Shown: positions 36,592 through 48,108 of the stretch, in pieces
How the letters are laid out: the number at the start of each line of letters is the position of its first letter
Numbering within the stretch: the stretch's first letter is position 1
NCBI GenBank assembly: GCA_024336345.1
Contig: JANFOG010000004.1
Coordinates: forward strand, 3,224,001 to 3,288,000
Source of the DNA: Mariannaea sp. PMI_226
Lineage: Eukaryota > Ascomycota > Sordariomycetes > Hypocreales > Nectriaceae
Direction: 5' to 3'
Length of the DNA: 64,000 nt
The notes under the pieces: model-generated
Databases searched by the model: none
What the model was told of the DNA's origin: nothing
What the model saw: only the letters and a program-made list of their open reading frames with translations
Translations under genes and position numbers: made by a program

Positions 36592-39089
36592 ATGGCTGTG
36601 AAATACTCAGTCGACGACCTCCTGCATTTGCGGGAGTCACCATTATGCATAAAACCTGCAAACCTCCCTCCTGCGGACGACTGGATGGGGTTAGTTGCCA
36701 CCTTCATGATCTGCTGCACCCATGATTCACTAACAACGTATCATGTAGTCCTTTACCAGAACGCACACAAAACAAAACCACTGGCGACCGGCCTCGAACA
36801 AACGATAATCCTCCACTCGACCAGAACAACAGACGAACAGGCATCGACCGCCACGTATCACGAAACACTGCGAGTCAGTAGCTCGGACACAAACTTCCCC
36901 CTCACATCATGCAATAATGTACTGACCAATACGCCCTGACAGACCCCGATGAAATTGTTTTTGCGCCTCCTCGAATGGCGTTTGCATCAGCTCGAGGGAA
37001 TAAATCGATTGATGAGAAGACACCAAAGGACAATGATGCATCAGGGCGATTCGGCCACTTTCGAAGTCGGAATGGTGACGCTGATGGAGATCGTTTCCGT
37101 GAGGGTCGTAACGCTAATGGATTCCGCCGTCGGGAAGGCGATGGTGAATCCGATGGATGGAGTACAGTCAAGCCACGCAAGAGCTTTGGTCATGACGGTG
37201 CTGAACGCTTCCATGGACGCATGGGCGGCAACTTCCGAGACGATAGACGGCAACCTCGAGAACGAGAGGACCGTGAGACTACTACTCGAGAACGCCCCGC
37301 GCGCAACTTTGACAACTTTACCCGAGAGGGAGAAGCAGATGATACAGAGGGAAGATCTCGTAACGGACTAAACAGGGCCAAAAATGATCCTTGGTTCAAG
37401 AACGACTCCAACAACGACAACCACATTCCAGAGAAGCGAGAACGTATCGACCGAGCCAAGAGCTGGCGAGAGCGTGATAAGGATGCGGAATCCTTTGACG
37501 ATCGACACAATAACAACAACCGCAACAACGACAGTCGAAACAACGATAACCGTAACAACGACAGACGATGGGGCCGTGATCGTGAGCAGCGAATTGAGCG
37601 AGAACCTGAATGGCTGGATGAACCGATCGAGGAGCAACATGAAGCACATACACAGCAGGACTTCCAGAAGTGGATGGAAGATATGAAGAAGGCTAAGAAC
37701 GGCAACTCATCAGCCCCAAGCAAACCCGCTGGAGGTGTTTCGTTGGACGCTGTCCCTGAGACTGAGAAACCTTCGGTGCAGTCTGCCCCTGCTGTTGAAT
37801 CTGGCCCGGACAAGTTCTTCCTTGCCTTTGGTGGATCCAAACCGGCACACGAGGTGTCTTCTCCAGCTGATGCTGCGGATGCTGCACACAAGGCCAAGGC
37901 CGCTGTCAAGTCCTCGCGATTTACCTCTTTCTTTGCCCATCCACAGGAGGAAGTTCGAGGGAAAACGGAACCGCCTACACCAATGACCGGACCGCCCATG
38001 GCCGGCCAACCGATGATGCTCGGGATGCTTGGAATGCCAGGCCCCATGGCATCGGGCCCATCTCAAGGCGATGAAGACAAGCAAGCCTTCCAGCAGATTC
38101 TCATGAAGCTCCAAAAACAATCCGCGACCGCAACCCCTCCTGGAGCATCTCCTTTCAGCGCTCCGCCTCAGAGCACACCTCCCAACGCTGGAAAGCCACC
38201 CCCCATGGCTTCACCTGAAGTATTCCAACAGTTCGTTGGTGATCGCCGTATGGACGGGCCCCCAATTCCCATGGCCAGACCACCACCCCGACACGTGCAA
38301 GAAATTCTTGCTCCCCGCCCGCAGCCTCAGTCTGCCCGTCCTGAGCAACTACTTCAGGATCTCGTCGGCCAGCGCCAGCGCGCCCCAAGTCAGCCCTCCG
38401 GCCGCCCAGAGATTGCTCGAAACAACAGCAATACCGAATTCCTCATGAATTTAATGAGAGGGCCTCCGGATGCCCAGCGCCCGGACATGATGATGCGGAT
38501 GCAGCCTCAACCTCAGCCCCAGAAGCAGGGCCAGATGCCTCCTGAGCCCGATTATTCCAGGGAAGCTCCGCGACAGATGCGCCCTCAACCTCCTCCTGGA
38601 TTCCCCATGGACGAGCCCTACCGCAACCCCGACCCCGAAGGTCGACCAAACCAGCCCACGCAGATCTTGCAGCGTCCCCCACCTCCTCCCGGTCTGGATC
38701 AGATGCCGCCCAGTTGGATGCCTGCTGGTGGACAGATGCCTCCTCCGAACCAGCGTGGCCCCATGATTCCTCCCCCTGGACTCGCTGGCGGTCCTGGCGG
38801 TCCTGGCGGCCCTGGCGGCCCTAATCGCAACATGCCCATGCCTCACATGTTCCCTCCCAACTTCCCTCCTGGAGCTATGCCTCCTCCCGAGGCCATGGGT
38901 GGCATCCCCCCTCGTAACATGCCTCCACCTCCTCCAGGCTTCTTTGGCGGCCCTCACGGGTTCCTGCCTCCCGGCCTTGGGGGCTTCAACGGTCCTCACG
39001 GCCCTGAATATGCCGGAAGCCCATTCGAGGGTCGCGGAATGCCTCCTGCAGGCAATCCTGGACGCGGTGCAGCATACGGCAGACCGTAG
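36592..39089 (+). CDS. eIF4E-binding protein, 4E-T/EAP1-like
   Basis: Predicted translation repressor or mRNA-storage factor that binds the cap-binding protein eIF4E. Exons are 36592-36689, 36749-36873 and 36943-39089, giving 789 residues; the introns are 59 nt (GTTAGT..TAG) and 69 nt (GTCAGT..CAG). The small first exon encodes MAVKYSVDDLLHLRESPL, which contains a perfect eIF4E-binding motif YxxxxL-hydrophobic at residues 5-11, placed at the extreme N-terminus as in metazoan 4E-T. After a basic RNA-binding-like region rich in Arg, Asn, Asp and Glu (about 90-300) comes QDFQKWMEDMKK and then SSRFTSFFAHP (about 398-408), which resembles the SRFSRWF segment of 4E-T. The rest is Pro/Met/Gly-rich and probably disordered. 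Without exon 1 the gene would look like an anonymous low-complexity protein. Confidence 0.83.
38792..38824. repeat. Tandem GGP-coding repeat
   Basis: Nine-base units (GGTCCTGGC-like) in the last exon of the 4E-T-like gene, encoding a short Gly-Gly-Pro array. Confidence 0.75.
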
Positions 39090-40356
39090 ATCCCTCCACC
39101 CCCTCCAATCAACGTCTCATAGTCATCTCATGTACACAAATACTGTCGAGAATAATCTTGCGGCCCTACTACCACTACCACAATGCGAAAACTTTTGTCT
39201 TTGTTTTCCTTTTAACCCCCCCTTTTTTTTGGTCCTCCCCTTTTTGGCTTTGGCATTCCAAGTCTGGAGGTAACAAAAGAGAAAAATTGATCTGGGAGAG
39301 AGAAGGCATTTATTACTATATTGCACGAAACGGGAATCGTTGCATATCAGTCATGTCTATGGGGGAGGTGGAATGGAAAAGCCTCCTCCAGGTCCGAAAA
39401 ATCTCCCCCTTTTTCTCTTCTGTTTGATCTTCTGTTTTTTTTTTTTAACTCTGATAGTGTTCTCTGGTTGTTAGTTCCTCATGTCTCGTTTTTTTCTTTC
39501 CTCTTCTTTTTCCCTCTCATGTCTTTTCTTTTTTTGGAAGTACGGCGATGGGCAAGGGGGCAAACGTCGGCCACGCAATGGTTGGTCATGGTAGTTAGTG
39601 GGTTCAATGGATTCGATTGATGGGCGTCCCCTTTTTTGTCTCCTTTTTTTTTCATGGTTTTTCTCTCGTGTAAAAACCCTGTTCATGTTGTATGATGTGT
39701 GATTGTTCTGTACTATGATGAATGATGGGCATTTTGGTATCATCTACGAAACGAAGTGCTCTCCTCCTGATGCTGAGATATAAACACTTCTTTCCTTATT
39801 GCAAGGAGGGCATCAGAGGGGGTGAGAGACATGACGCAACATGCAAAGAATGAAAGACTTTTTCAAATGACGACTGTTTTCCGAGAAGCAGGAGAAGAGG
39901 TTTTAAAAAACAATAAGGGGGTAGATTATCATGACCTCGTTCGACAGATGTATGTACATGCAACGTCACCGGAGGGAATTTTTATATACAAAATCTCAAA
40001 CCCGATTCTCATCTCCTATCCACACAATTCATGTTCTGTAACCAAGAAAGAGAAAACGTGTGGTAACAAAAGTCCAGGTTTTTGAGCTTGATATCAGTGG
40101 CCGGTAGGACTTATGAGAGCAAAGAAGAAAGACTATTAAGAACCGCTGCGCTCCGAGAAACGTGCCCAAATGTATCCTGGACTGACCATTGCCTAAGAAG
40201 CCCAACTGACACGACGACCCAAATTTACGGATGGCCAGATTAGAGCCCTATACCGTAGTCTACATTCGGCAGGTGTGTTGGGTTGAGAGCTGCGTTTTAT
40301 CGCTTCTCCATTCTGCCTCTGATATTTGAAATAAACCGTTGCGCTTGCTATAGATT
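39090..40356. other. Convergent intergenic region
   Basis: The 3' flanks of the 4E-T-like gene (+) and SEC1 (-), with many T-runs (39226-39245, 39435-39447, 39644-39652). No gene is supported. Confidence 0.5.
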
Positions 40357-42783
40357 CTATTTCTTGATGCCAAACAAATTTCTTCGCTTCTTCTCCTTGT
40401 AGGCCCTGGGATCTTCGTAGCGAGGAACGTGAGCTGGGCCATTCGTAGCAGGGGCTGCTGGCCTGGTTGGAGGCTTTGATGAGCCGATGGACATTCCCGA
40501 CATAGCTGCTGTCGGCGGGGCAGTACTCTGGGCGCTCGGTCGACTTGGTAGGCCGCCAGAGACGGGAGCTACGGGCCTCCTCGCCGGGCCACCGCCGGCT
40601 TGACCAGCTACAGGTTGTGGTCCAGGTGGAGGCCGGGCAGGGGCTGGGCGTTCAAAGAGATGGGCAGGGGCTCGAGCCTTGAGGCGCTCCATTGGAAGGT
40701 CAAGCTGGCGTTTTTCGCGACTGAGATCACCAACCTGGCGGATAAAGAGCTGAGGGGTGAGCATGTGGGAAGTGGTGAGGATGACATCACGGCCACGCTC
40801 GGCGCCGATTTCATAGCAGGCACGGCTCTCACTATAAGTAGCACCACCAGCCATGAAAATAATGAGGCGCTGGCGGTTTTCTTGGGGACGGCGACCTTGG
40901 GATGCCCAGTTTGGTCGGCCGGTTCGGAGTGATCCACCTTGGGCGATAAGAAGGTCCTCATTAGGGTCCAACGGGGGTTTCACAAAGGGGAAGCTCGTTT
41001 GGTCGAGGACGCCCCGCGAGAGGGCATCAAGCATTTGTTTCAAGACAGGCTCGAAGCGAGACAAGCCATACTCTTCATTCAGCTGCGTCTTGGTATCGAT
41101 GGGGAAAAGCGGAGGAGGGACCTGGCGAGCATCCTTCAGGCCATGCGTCATTCGGCCACCGAGATGTTCCATGTTGGTGACAATACCGCCATCCTGTTGC
41201 GGGAGGTCCGCATGGGCTAGTAGCCGCTTGATGTCCTCCGAGATGACACCGTCGCGATATAGGATAAACATGATAATGAGTCGAAGCCTATCTGAAGGAG
41301 TGACGGACTCGTCATCTAACAGTCGGGCAACAGTATCTAGGACGTCCTTGGGCTTCTTGAAATCCTCATCCAAACCGGTCGCCAACGTTTGTTCGATGGA
41401 GGCAATATCCGGTAGCTTGTGCTTCTGAAATATATTCATGCACTCCTGTGCCATGCTGAGGTGCAATGAGTACGCCTCCTTCATCTCCTGGAACTGAGGT
41501 AGACCTGCCAACATGTCTCTGATTGTGTTGAGGTTGGTAGGATCTGCATTTTCGCTAGTGAAGTGTCCATTTTCCGTGAGGAACTTCTGGAAATCGCCCA
41601 TCAGTTTGTCAATTGTATCTTTCATGTGCAGATGTCGATTCTCCACCCAGATCTTGTCCTTCTCCGAGAGTTCCATATCTTTTTCTTCTGCTTCCGGGGT
41701 TCCCTCGTTAATAGTCGTGTGAAATGTGACCTTGTCGGCATCTTTGATAGGTAAGAGGTCATGGGCCATGGCCTGGTAAGAGAATTCGTGGACGAGAGGC
41801 GCCATCAAGTCCATTGATCGGTCGGTAACAACTAGGGTTGATTGGGGCCGTTGCGACGGAGGCGGGAAGCTTTGGTCCCATTGGGCATAAGCATCCAGTT
41901 CTTCCTGTACAAAACGTGCTAGATGGGCGCAAAGAACACTGGCTTCGTGAATCGCATTCATTGGTTTATAGTATCTCACTTTTGGGTACTCGCCGAGGGT
42001 AATGCAGAGTCCAGCGATCTACGTTAATATCAGCACAATAAACACTATACCTCTTTACTCTCCGGGTTTCAACTATACCTTCTGTGCCAAAATCTTCATA
42101 TGCTTGGGCACGAGCGCATTGCATGCAGGATGGTACAGCATTGGAAAGCTCCAGGGGTCTTGGAAAGTGACAAGATGGGATTCTCGAGGAATGAAGTCGA
42201 TAAACAAGGTTTCGAATCCCGCACGCATCTGTCGAGCTCCAGGGAATTCGTCGAGCTTTCGGCGAAGGGAAGGGTCCAAAAGCCCAGTCCAGATGAGGTA
42301 GAAGCTGCGGTAGCGGCGCACCTCAAAGTCAGCGAGAAGACATTCGACAGCGAAGGAATCGGGTGAGAGAATGTAAATGGCATCCATGCCAGGGTTAGGT
42401 TCGCGACGGGCATCGATGCGCTCAATAGCTGTTAAGGGGGGGGTTGGAGGAGTCAGCTCAGTTGGGTGGTGGGAGCGGTGGGCAGGTGGGGAGACGAACT
42501 GGCGATGTTGTTGTTGAGAATGTCATCTTCCTTGACAGCGTTGTCGATGATCTTCTTGGAATTTTCGTCGACAATTAGGCATTTCCACTGGAGTAAGGGT
42601 GTCAGACAGTTACAGAGTAGGGCTTGGAATCGTACGTAATACATACATCACCTCTCGTAATATTCTTGATATGGTCGAGGATTACTACGAAAGCGAAAGC
42701 GCATGAGAAGCCAAGTCATGAGCGAAGGGAAACGGGACCACATAATTACCATTCTCCTGTTGTTCAAGGACGGACAGCCCCAT
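40357..42783 (-). CDS. SEC1: Sec1/Munc18-family exocytosis protein
   Basis: Cytosolic SM protein that binds assembled plasma-membrane SNARE complexes and promotes vesicle fusion, important for hyphal tip growth. Minus-strand exons are 42783-42750, 42684-42647, 42587-42500, 42428-42079 and 42018-40357, giving 723 residues, the same size as yeast Sec1. The first exons read MGLSVLEQQEN, then VILDHIKNITRGD joined to WKCLIVDENSKKIIDN and VKEDDILNNNIA. Domain 2-3 landmarks are FIPRESHLVTF, LVVTDRSMDLMAPLVHEFSYQAMAHDLL and RLIIFMAGGATYSESRACYE. The final ~130 residues are Pro/Ala-rich with a basic end (KEKKRRNLFGIKK), a tail usual in fungal Sec1. The exon-2 donor (GTATGT) was chosen because it alone keeps the frame. 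Confidence 0.94.
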
Positions 42784-44213
42784 GGCGAATGTTGAAAGGC
42801 GTGGGCTGCCCCGTCACGATGATTTGGGTCGGGAGGAGGCTAGATTATGGAAGGCGGCAAGCGAGCGGCGGTTGCGACGATGGAGGGAGGATGAGGTAGT
42901 TAGGAGAAAGTCGGTGGAGAGGGAGGGGCTAGCTATTGCGAAGGAGAACGTCGGAGGGAGAAGGATGAGTGACGGAGCGGGAAAGCAGGCGACAAATGTA
43001 TGGAGGCCAAATTCGAGGTTATCTCAAGCAAAGTCGGGGTGAACAAGTCAAGTGCTCATGGATGATGATGTCGTGTCGTGGCCTTGGAGCTCAGGAGTTT
43101 GGCTTTGGCGGGGTTTTGGGCCTCCAGTCAAGCAAAAAGCAGCCGCAGCCCAGACGCCAAGTGGATCCACTGCCCTTTTTGTTGCTGTATCAGCGTTTAT
43201 TAGCATCTGTAGCCCGCAAGACTTGGGCATCCAACATTTATTTAATATCCCTAAAGATTAATCTATACTCGGGGACCTAATAATTCTAATAATTGTCCTG
43301 CACTCATGATTGAAAAGTGCCTACTTACCGTGTGGTACCTAGCTTAGGCACACCATGCCCACAAGATATTCAGTTGGTACTATAGGTAGCTGCAAGGACT
43401 CCCGTCCCTTTCGTTCATGTGGCTATCCGCTGTCCTATCCTCGCCGCCCCTTGGTTGGTTCATGGCCACCGTTATAGGCTCTCCTCCGATAAGTCCTACA
43501 GAGAGTCCGCCTGAACTTGCCCGTGCGGGTTTGTGGCCTGGAACGCCGCAGGAACCTGGGATGGAACCCTGGGAAAGCCACCCGGGGCCCCGCCAAAACG
43601 CAGCTGAACTTCCCTGTAAGTCGCCTAAGCAGACGGCCGGCACGGTTCCTGGAGTCCCCTGGGAGGTGGAAGTGGTGAGCGTCTCCCCCATGTGTCTCGA
43701 TGAGGTCATACAAAAAAGCTTGGTTTAAACGCCTATTTGGACTTCTATCATAACACAGTCACCATGATACCCTTCAATACAAAAAATTATTGCCCTCCGT
43801 CCCCTGTCCGCCAGCGGCTGGATGAGAGTGTTTACAAACGACTCCTCGGCATTCTATCGCATTTATACATTTCATCCATCCATCGCTTGTTTCAGGCTCG
43901 TCTTAGGTTGGGTCCCATACAGTTCGCTTTGTCATGTTTATGCCCCAATGCCTTGGCTTCTATCACACACTTTCCCCCTGGTATCATTGTCCATGATGCC
44001 TTTTGGCCTGTCTCCTCGGCACATTGCGGTTGAAGCTGTCAGAGTAGACCCGAGCCGTCGCTCCTGAACGTCGGTCCTTCTCTGCCCACCTCAGGAATCA
44101 AATATTCTCACTAGAGGAACGGAACTGTAAAAGCGTGCCCAGAGCGGCTCGTGACGAAGCTGTTGCTCCCCTTCTCTTTGTGAACCGAACCTCCATAGTG
44201 TTGATATCGGCCA
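42784..44213. other. Intergenic region upstream of SEC1
   Basis: No gene is supported. Two long overlapping frames on opposite strands at 43380-43728 mirror each other and carry no domain. Confidence 0.5.
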
Positions 44214-44918
44214 TTACCCATCTCCCCTCAAATACTTCTCTACGTCCACTCTTCCGAAAATCTCTCCATGGAGTCTCTCGTTCCGTTGCCGTTCCTTCTC
44301 CGCCAGTTTTCGCATCTCCTTTGGATTGAGCTTCTTTGGCTTTTCCACCTTGTCCTTCTTGCGTACACTCTCAGGTATCTTAGCACCGACACCAAGCGTA
44401 TCCTCCTTCGCCACCACTTTGATCGGATACATCATGCCTTCCCCCTCACGACCCAACCCTTTTCTTGCATCTGGGTCCCAACCTTGCGACTTCAAGGCAC
44501 GCAAGCCCATCCGTGAGCGATCTAGGGCCGAGGGTGGATGTGAGTGAGTGAGGCATACTTGATGCGCAAGAGAGACTTCATGTGGCCCAGACGAGGCTGT
44601 GGTGGGGAGAGAGCAGACGGGGCAGATATCTGCAGACTCCCCCTGTGGTGCAGATTCGTGTGTAGGTGTTGATGAAGAAGATGCACCCTTCGAAGAAGAA
44701 TCCTCCTTTAGGACAATGCTGGCGTAAAGGTCACCGATTGCTGTAGACGTAGACTTAGGTTGAGCTGTTACTGCGAAGCTTGCATCGGGATCCTTAGCTG
44801 GGACGAACTCCACCCGCTTACGCTTCAGCCCAGCGCCAAAGGCTTGCTTTCGATGCAGAGGGATGTCCTCCTCGCTGTTGTAACCATCTTCATAGGTGAT
44901 CTCTCGCCTTCTTTGCAT
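44214..44918 (-). CDS. Zinc-knuckle/G-patch domain protein (GPANK1-like C-terminus)
   Basis: Nucleic-acid-associated protein, probably nuclear and a helicase cofactor as many G-patch proteins are. Single exon, 234 residues. The N-terminus (ITYEDGYNSEEDIPLHRKQAFGAGLKRKRVEFVPA) is conserved-looking and basic. CPVC (C99, C102) with H119 and H125 (EVSLAHQVCLTHS) could form a C2H2-like zinc site. The G-patch follows at about 135-180 (RMGLRALKSQGWDPDARKGLGREGEGMMYPI...GVGAK). A Lys/Glu-rich coiled-coil-like tail ends the protein. The zinc site just before the G-patch recalls the C-terminus of animal GPANK1; orthology is not established. A potential 40-nt intron inside the zinc region (GTATGC..CTAG) would remove conserved-looking residues and was not used. 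Confidence 0.82.
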   Translation of the reverse strand: MQRRREITYEDGYNSEEDIPLHRKQAFGAGLKRKRVEFVPAKDPDASFAVTAQPKSTSTAIGDLYASIVLKEDSSSKGASSSSTPTHESAPQGESADICPVCSLPTTASSGPHEVSLAHQVCLTHSHPPSALDRSRMGLRALKSQGWDPDARKGLGREGEGMMYPIKVVAKEDTLGVGAKIPESVRKKDKVEKPKKLNPKEMRKLAEKERQRNERLHGEIFGRVDVEKYLRGDG

Positions 44919-47065
44919 TTGTTTCTTCTGCGGTTGTCTGTGGAAGATAATGTGACCACATCAAGGCAGGAGAAGTTGAGCGTGGCGAGGTGAGCATTAA
45001 AAAGTGGGCCCCGGACTGAGGAATAGCGGCAAGGCAACAAGTTAGTTAACCTACAGTAAAAGGTCTGTGTAGACTTGCCCCGTCGCGCACTCGCTCAACG
45101 TCTAGCAAATATGTTGGTGAGGTCAACTAATACAAGAGGACAGCAATGCAAGCAAACATAATAACTAGAATGAACCGTTTCTTATTGCAAGGGGCGATGA
45201 AAACAGCATATCATTGTATTTCAAATTCCCATCACTTTATGGAACGCTTGATACGTATCTACAAATGTAGGTAAATAGTATCACAGTCTCACCCTATACT
45301 CCTTAGCTTTGCTGTGTTCTCGTCTTTGAGAATCCTCACTAGAACATCATGTGCGATCTTCAAGGTTGGCGAAACTTCATGCCTTAGATCTTATAAGCTA
45401 GTGTTTTATATCGATCGTTTTTGTTCTGTGTTAAGAATACGTGACGTAGATTTCTCTGCGCTGTTGCCATCTATTTCTTGGTTGTTTGAGCGCCAGAATG
45501 GATAAGAACACAAGCTCCATATCTTATACTTCAATAACAGAATAGGCTATGTTTCAACCATACTGACGACTCAATTTAGAGCGCAGTTCTATTGAATTGA
45601 AGCTTTGTCTTAGAGTAATGTTGTTAGCCATGGCTTTTTCCTATCTATCAAAACCACGCCGTTTCCTTAGACATGATTCTGACACCATAGGGTACGCGTA
45701 CATTGTAGAGATTTTAGGTAGCAACCTTGAAGATTCCTAATAGAATGTCAATTTCAACAGGGCCGATGACCTCCGCGATACTTCGGAGCTTAACTACGGC
45801 CCAAATTACGAATATCGCGGCTGGATATACCATACTGGACGAAATTCGTCGCATCCGGGCTAGTCTGGGTCGAGTCGACCATTGATCAGCTTAAGGTTTA
45901 CACGAAACCACACCAAGGAAACTATCGATAGAAGTCGTCTCAGTTGGAGGAGACCAGGTTTCCGGGTCCGCTATGACCAAGACGGCCGTCCCGAAGCGCC
46001 ACCAGTTTTGGCGATAGTTACGGGGAGGCGGCCATGCGCAAAGTCAAGGAGAAGAAATCTAATAGGCTGTGATGGTCATGGCATGCCCCGCAAAAACCAG
46101 GCTTGAGAATGTGGTAATCAAGCGAACTGGCAATGAGTGACTGACCCCTGGAGGAGCATGGTGTCTACTATGTGACTATGTCCTACTTACAGCTGCTGGG
46201 AGAAGAGGGTCGAATGAGTCAGCAAAGATGTGGGCTGCACTAGTTGATGATTAAGTTTGAAGTCAGCGACTGATGATATCCAGAAACGTTCATGTTATGC
46301 CAGGCCCATTGATTGCATGAAAGGCCAAGCGTATTTGTAAGAGACAGAGAGAAGGCGTGAGAAAACGAGCCGGGAATAGAAAAAAGACGTGTGAAACAGA
46401 GAACTGCTAGGTCAAAATCGCCATGCAAGCGTTTAGTCTATCGCTGATGGCTCATTCCGTCCAGATCATCTGGCCTGGCCAGAGGTTAAGAAGGATAACA
46501 CGGCATCTGGTCTGGCTGTGCACGTATTGGAATTCGTCTTGGCCTTCTAGCTCTTGAGGTTAAAAAAGTGGAAAAAAAAGGGAAAGAAAAAGCAAAAGGC
46601 TTATTGCGACAGAATGACGTACCTATACATGAGAAGTGACAATGAAACACGAAGCACGACGCGCACCACATCTGTCCAGAGTCTAGAGTAACCAACCAGC
46701 TGGCGGCGCTAGTCAACGGCCGAGAGCTACTTTGAATGTATGCATCTTTGGTTTTTCCGCACCAGTAGCCCTACAGAATGGGCCTATGCACATTCGGCCG
46801 CCTCTGGAGAAACAAGCTCTGGAAGACCCCCAAGGGTCCCCCCTGGGGTCTGCTAGCGAATGGCCAGCGAGTGGCCACCCACTACTTGCTTCCCGCGCAT
46901 CGAACCTTTGGAACCAGGGGCTAAATTCCCCCGAACACCGACGGTTGAGGCGGAGCCGCATTCGGCCGGTTGCCCACTGAAGCTGTCCTGATGGAGGGGG
47001 TGTCCTTAAGGCATGGTCCTGGTAGACTGGTGTGGAGGGGAGAGAGTATGCTCCATGCCACCCAG

Positions 47066-47133
47066 TCCACGCCCACGCCCACTCCCACCCACGCCCACGG
47101 CGCCACTGCCCACGGCGCCACTGCCCACGGCAC
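47066..47133. repeat. C-rich tandem repeats (CCCACGC and ACGGCGCCACTGCCC units)
   Basis: Two adjoining arrays: 6-7-base CCCACG-type units (47066-47100), then two and a half copies of a 15-base unit (acggcgccactgccc) to 47133. The arrays encode opposite-strand artefact frames only. Confidence 0.8.
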
Positions 47134-48087
47134 GTTGCATTATTATCTCTACTGCAGCACTCTCTGCAATAAGGCATTGATCGACACATGCTGCAATCTG
47201 ACTTGCTCGGTGTTTAGGGACACTGCGCAGGTCTCTTTGCTGCATTCCCTGATGTTGTAAGGGTGCCTGCCTGGGATGTTAAAAGTGTGAGACATTGACT
47301 TACTTGCATTTTGACCTGGGTCCTCCTCTACGTGTACCACTGTCAAGGATGGCTGCTGCAATGACGTTTTTTTCTGCATTTGAGCTAGAGGAAAACCCAG
47401 CTGCCGATTCGACATCGGAAAAAAAGGGGAGTTTTTGAGATTGAATGCGATGTTTGTGTGGCTATTCAGGTACGATAGCTAAACGAGTTTGTAGCATTCG
47501 GTTATGATGTCAGCGCATTTCTCCAAGAGAAATAAGTCTTATAGTAATAGTGGTTTGGATATAGAATAGTATTTTACGGGAGAATTAATTTTTGTTACCA
47601 AGAACTTCTCTCTATTTCTTTTATTATTCAGCTATTTAGCAAATGGTTATCCACCTGTCCCTGGTTGAATTGATTATCTCGATAATAGCCTAAAGTATGG
47701 TGGTATAGTATTAGAATGTCGATCTCGATTGTGAACCCTCTAAGGCTAGGCAAAAAGTAGTATTTCGTCATGTGGACCTCTCAAATAGTTTTTCAAAGTG
47801 GCCCGAGCTGTCGGTATAGAGAATGGGATATAGATTATGTCGCAATGTGTATAAGGGGTCTCTGCAGCTATGCAAGAGACATTTGTCTTTTGCAACATAT
47901 TATATAAGATATAGTGAGAAGAAATCAATCCCAATCTCATAGTAATAAGAAAAAAAACATTCCTTTCCTTCCCATATAGCAATAATTATATAAATTAATG
48001 AAAAACAAGTTGTTGTATTGCTCCTATGGCTATAATACATACCTGAAGTCCTAGGTATTTGTATTCACCGCTCTTTCTAGTCATATA

Positions 48088-48108
48088 AGGACTAAGGACT
48101 AAGGACTT
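48088..48108. repeat. (GGACTAA)n short tandem repeat
   Basis: Nearly three copies of a 7-base unit in gene-free DNA. Confidence 0.7.

Noticed and set aside
42200..42260. TTCGAATCC-like tRNA B-box word
   Set aside because: It lies inside a SEC1 exon and no A-box or cloverleaf surrounds it. I found no tRNA elsewhere in the window by eye.
43380..43728. Two mirror-image frames of about 100 codons on opposite strands
   Set aside because: Pro/Gly/Arg composition produced by GC-rich DNA without stops; no domain on either strand.
44535..44585. Possible 40-nt intron in the G-patch gene (GTATGC..CTAG)
   Set aside because: Removing it breaks the reading frame and deletes the conserved-looking residues between the zinc site and the G-patch.
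46713..47260. Several overlapping frames of 70-158 codons on both strands
   Set aside because: They overlap a C-rich tandem repeat and have repeat-derived composition (e.g. AVAPWAVAPW); no support as genes.
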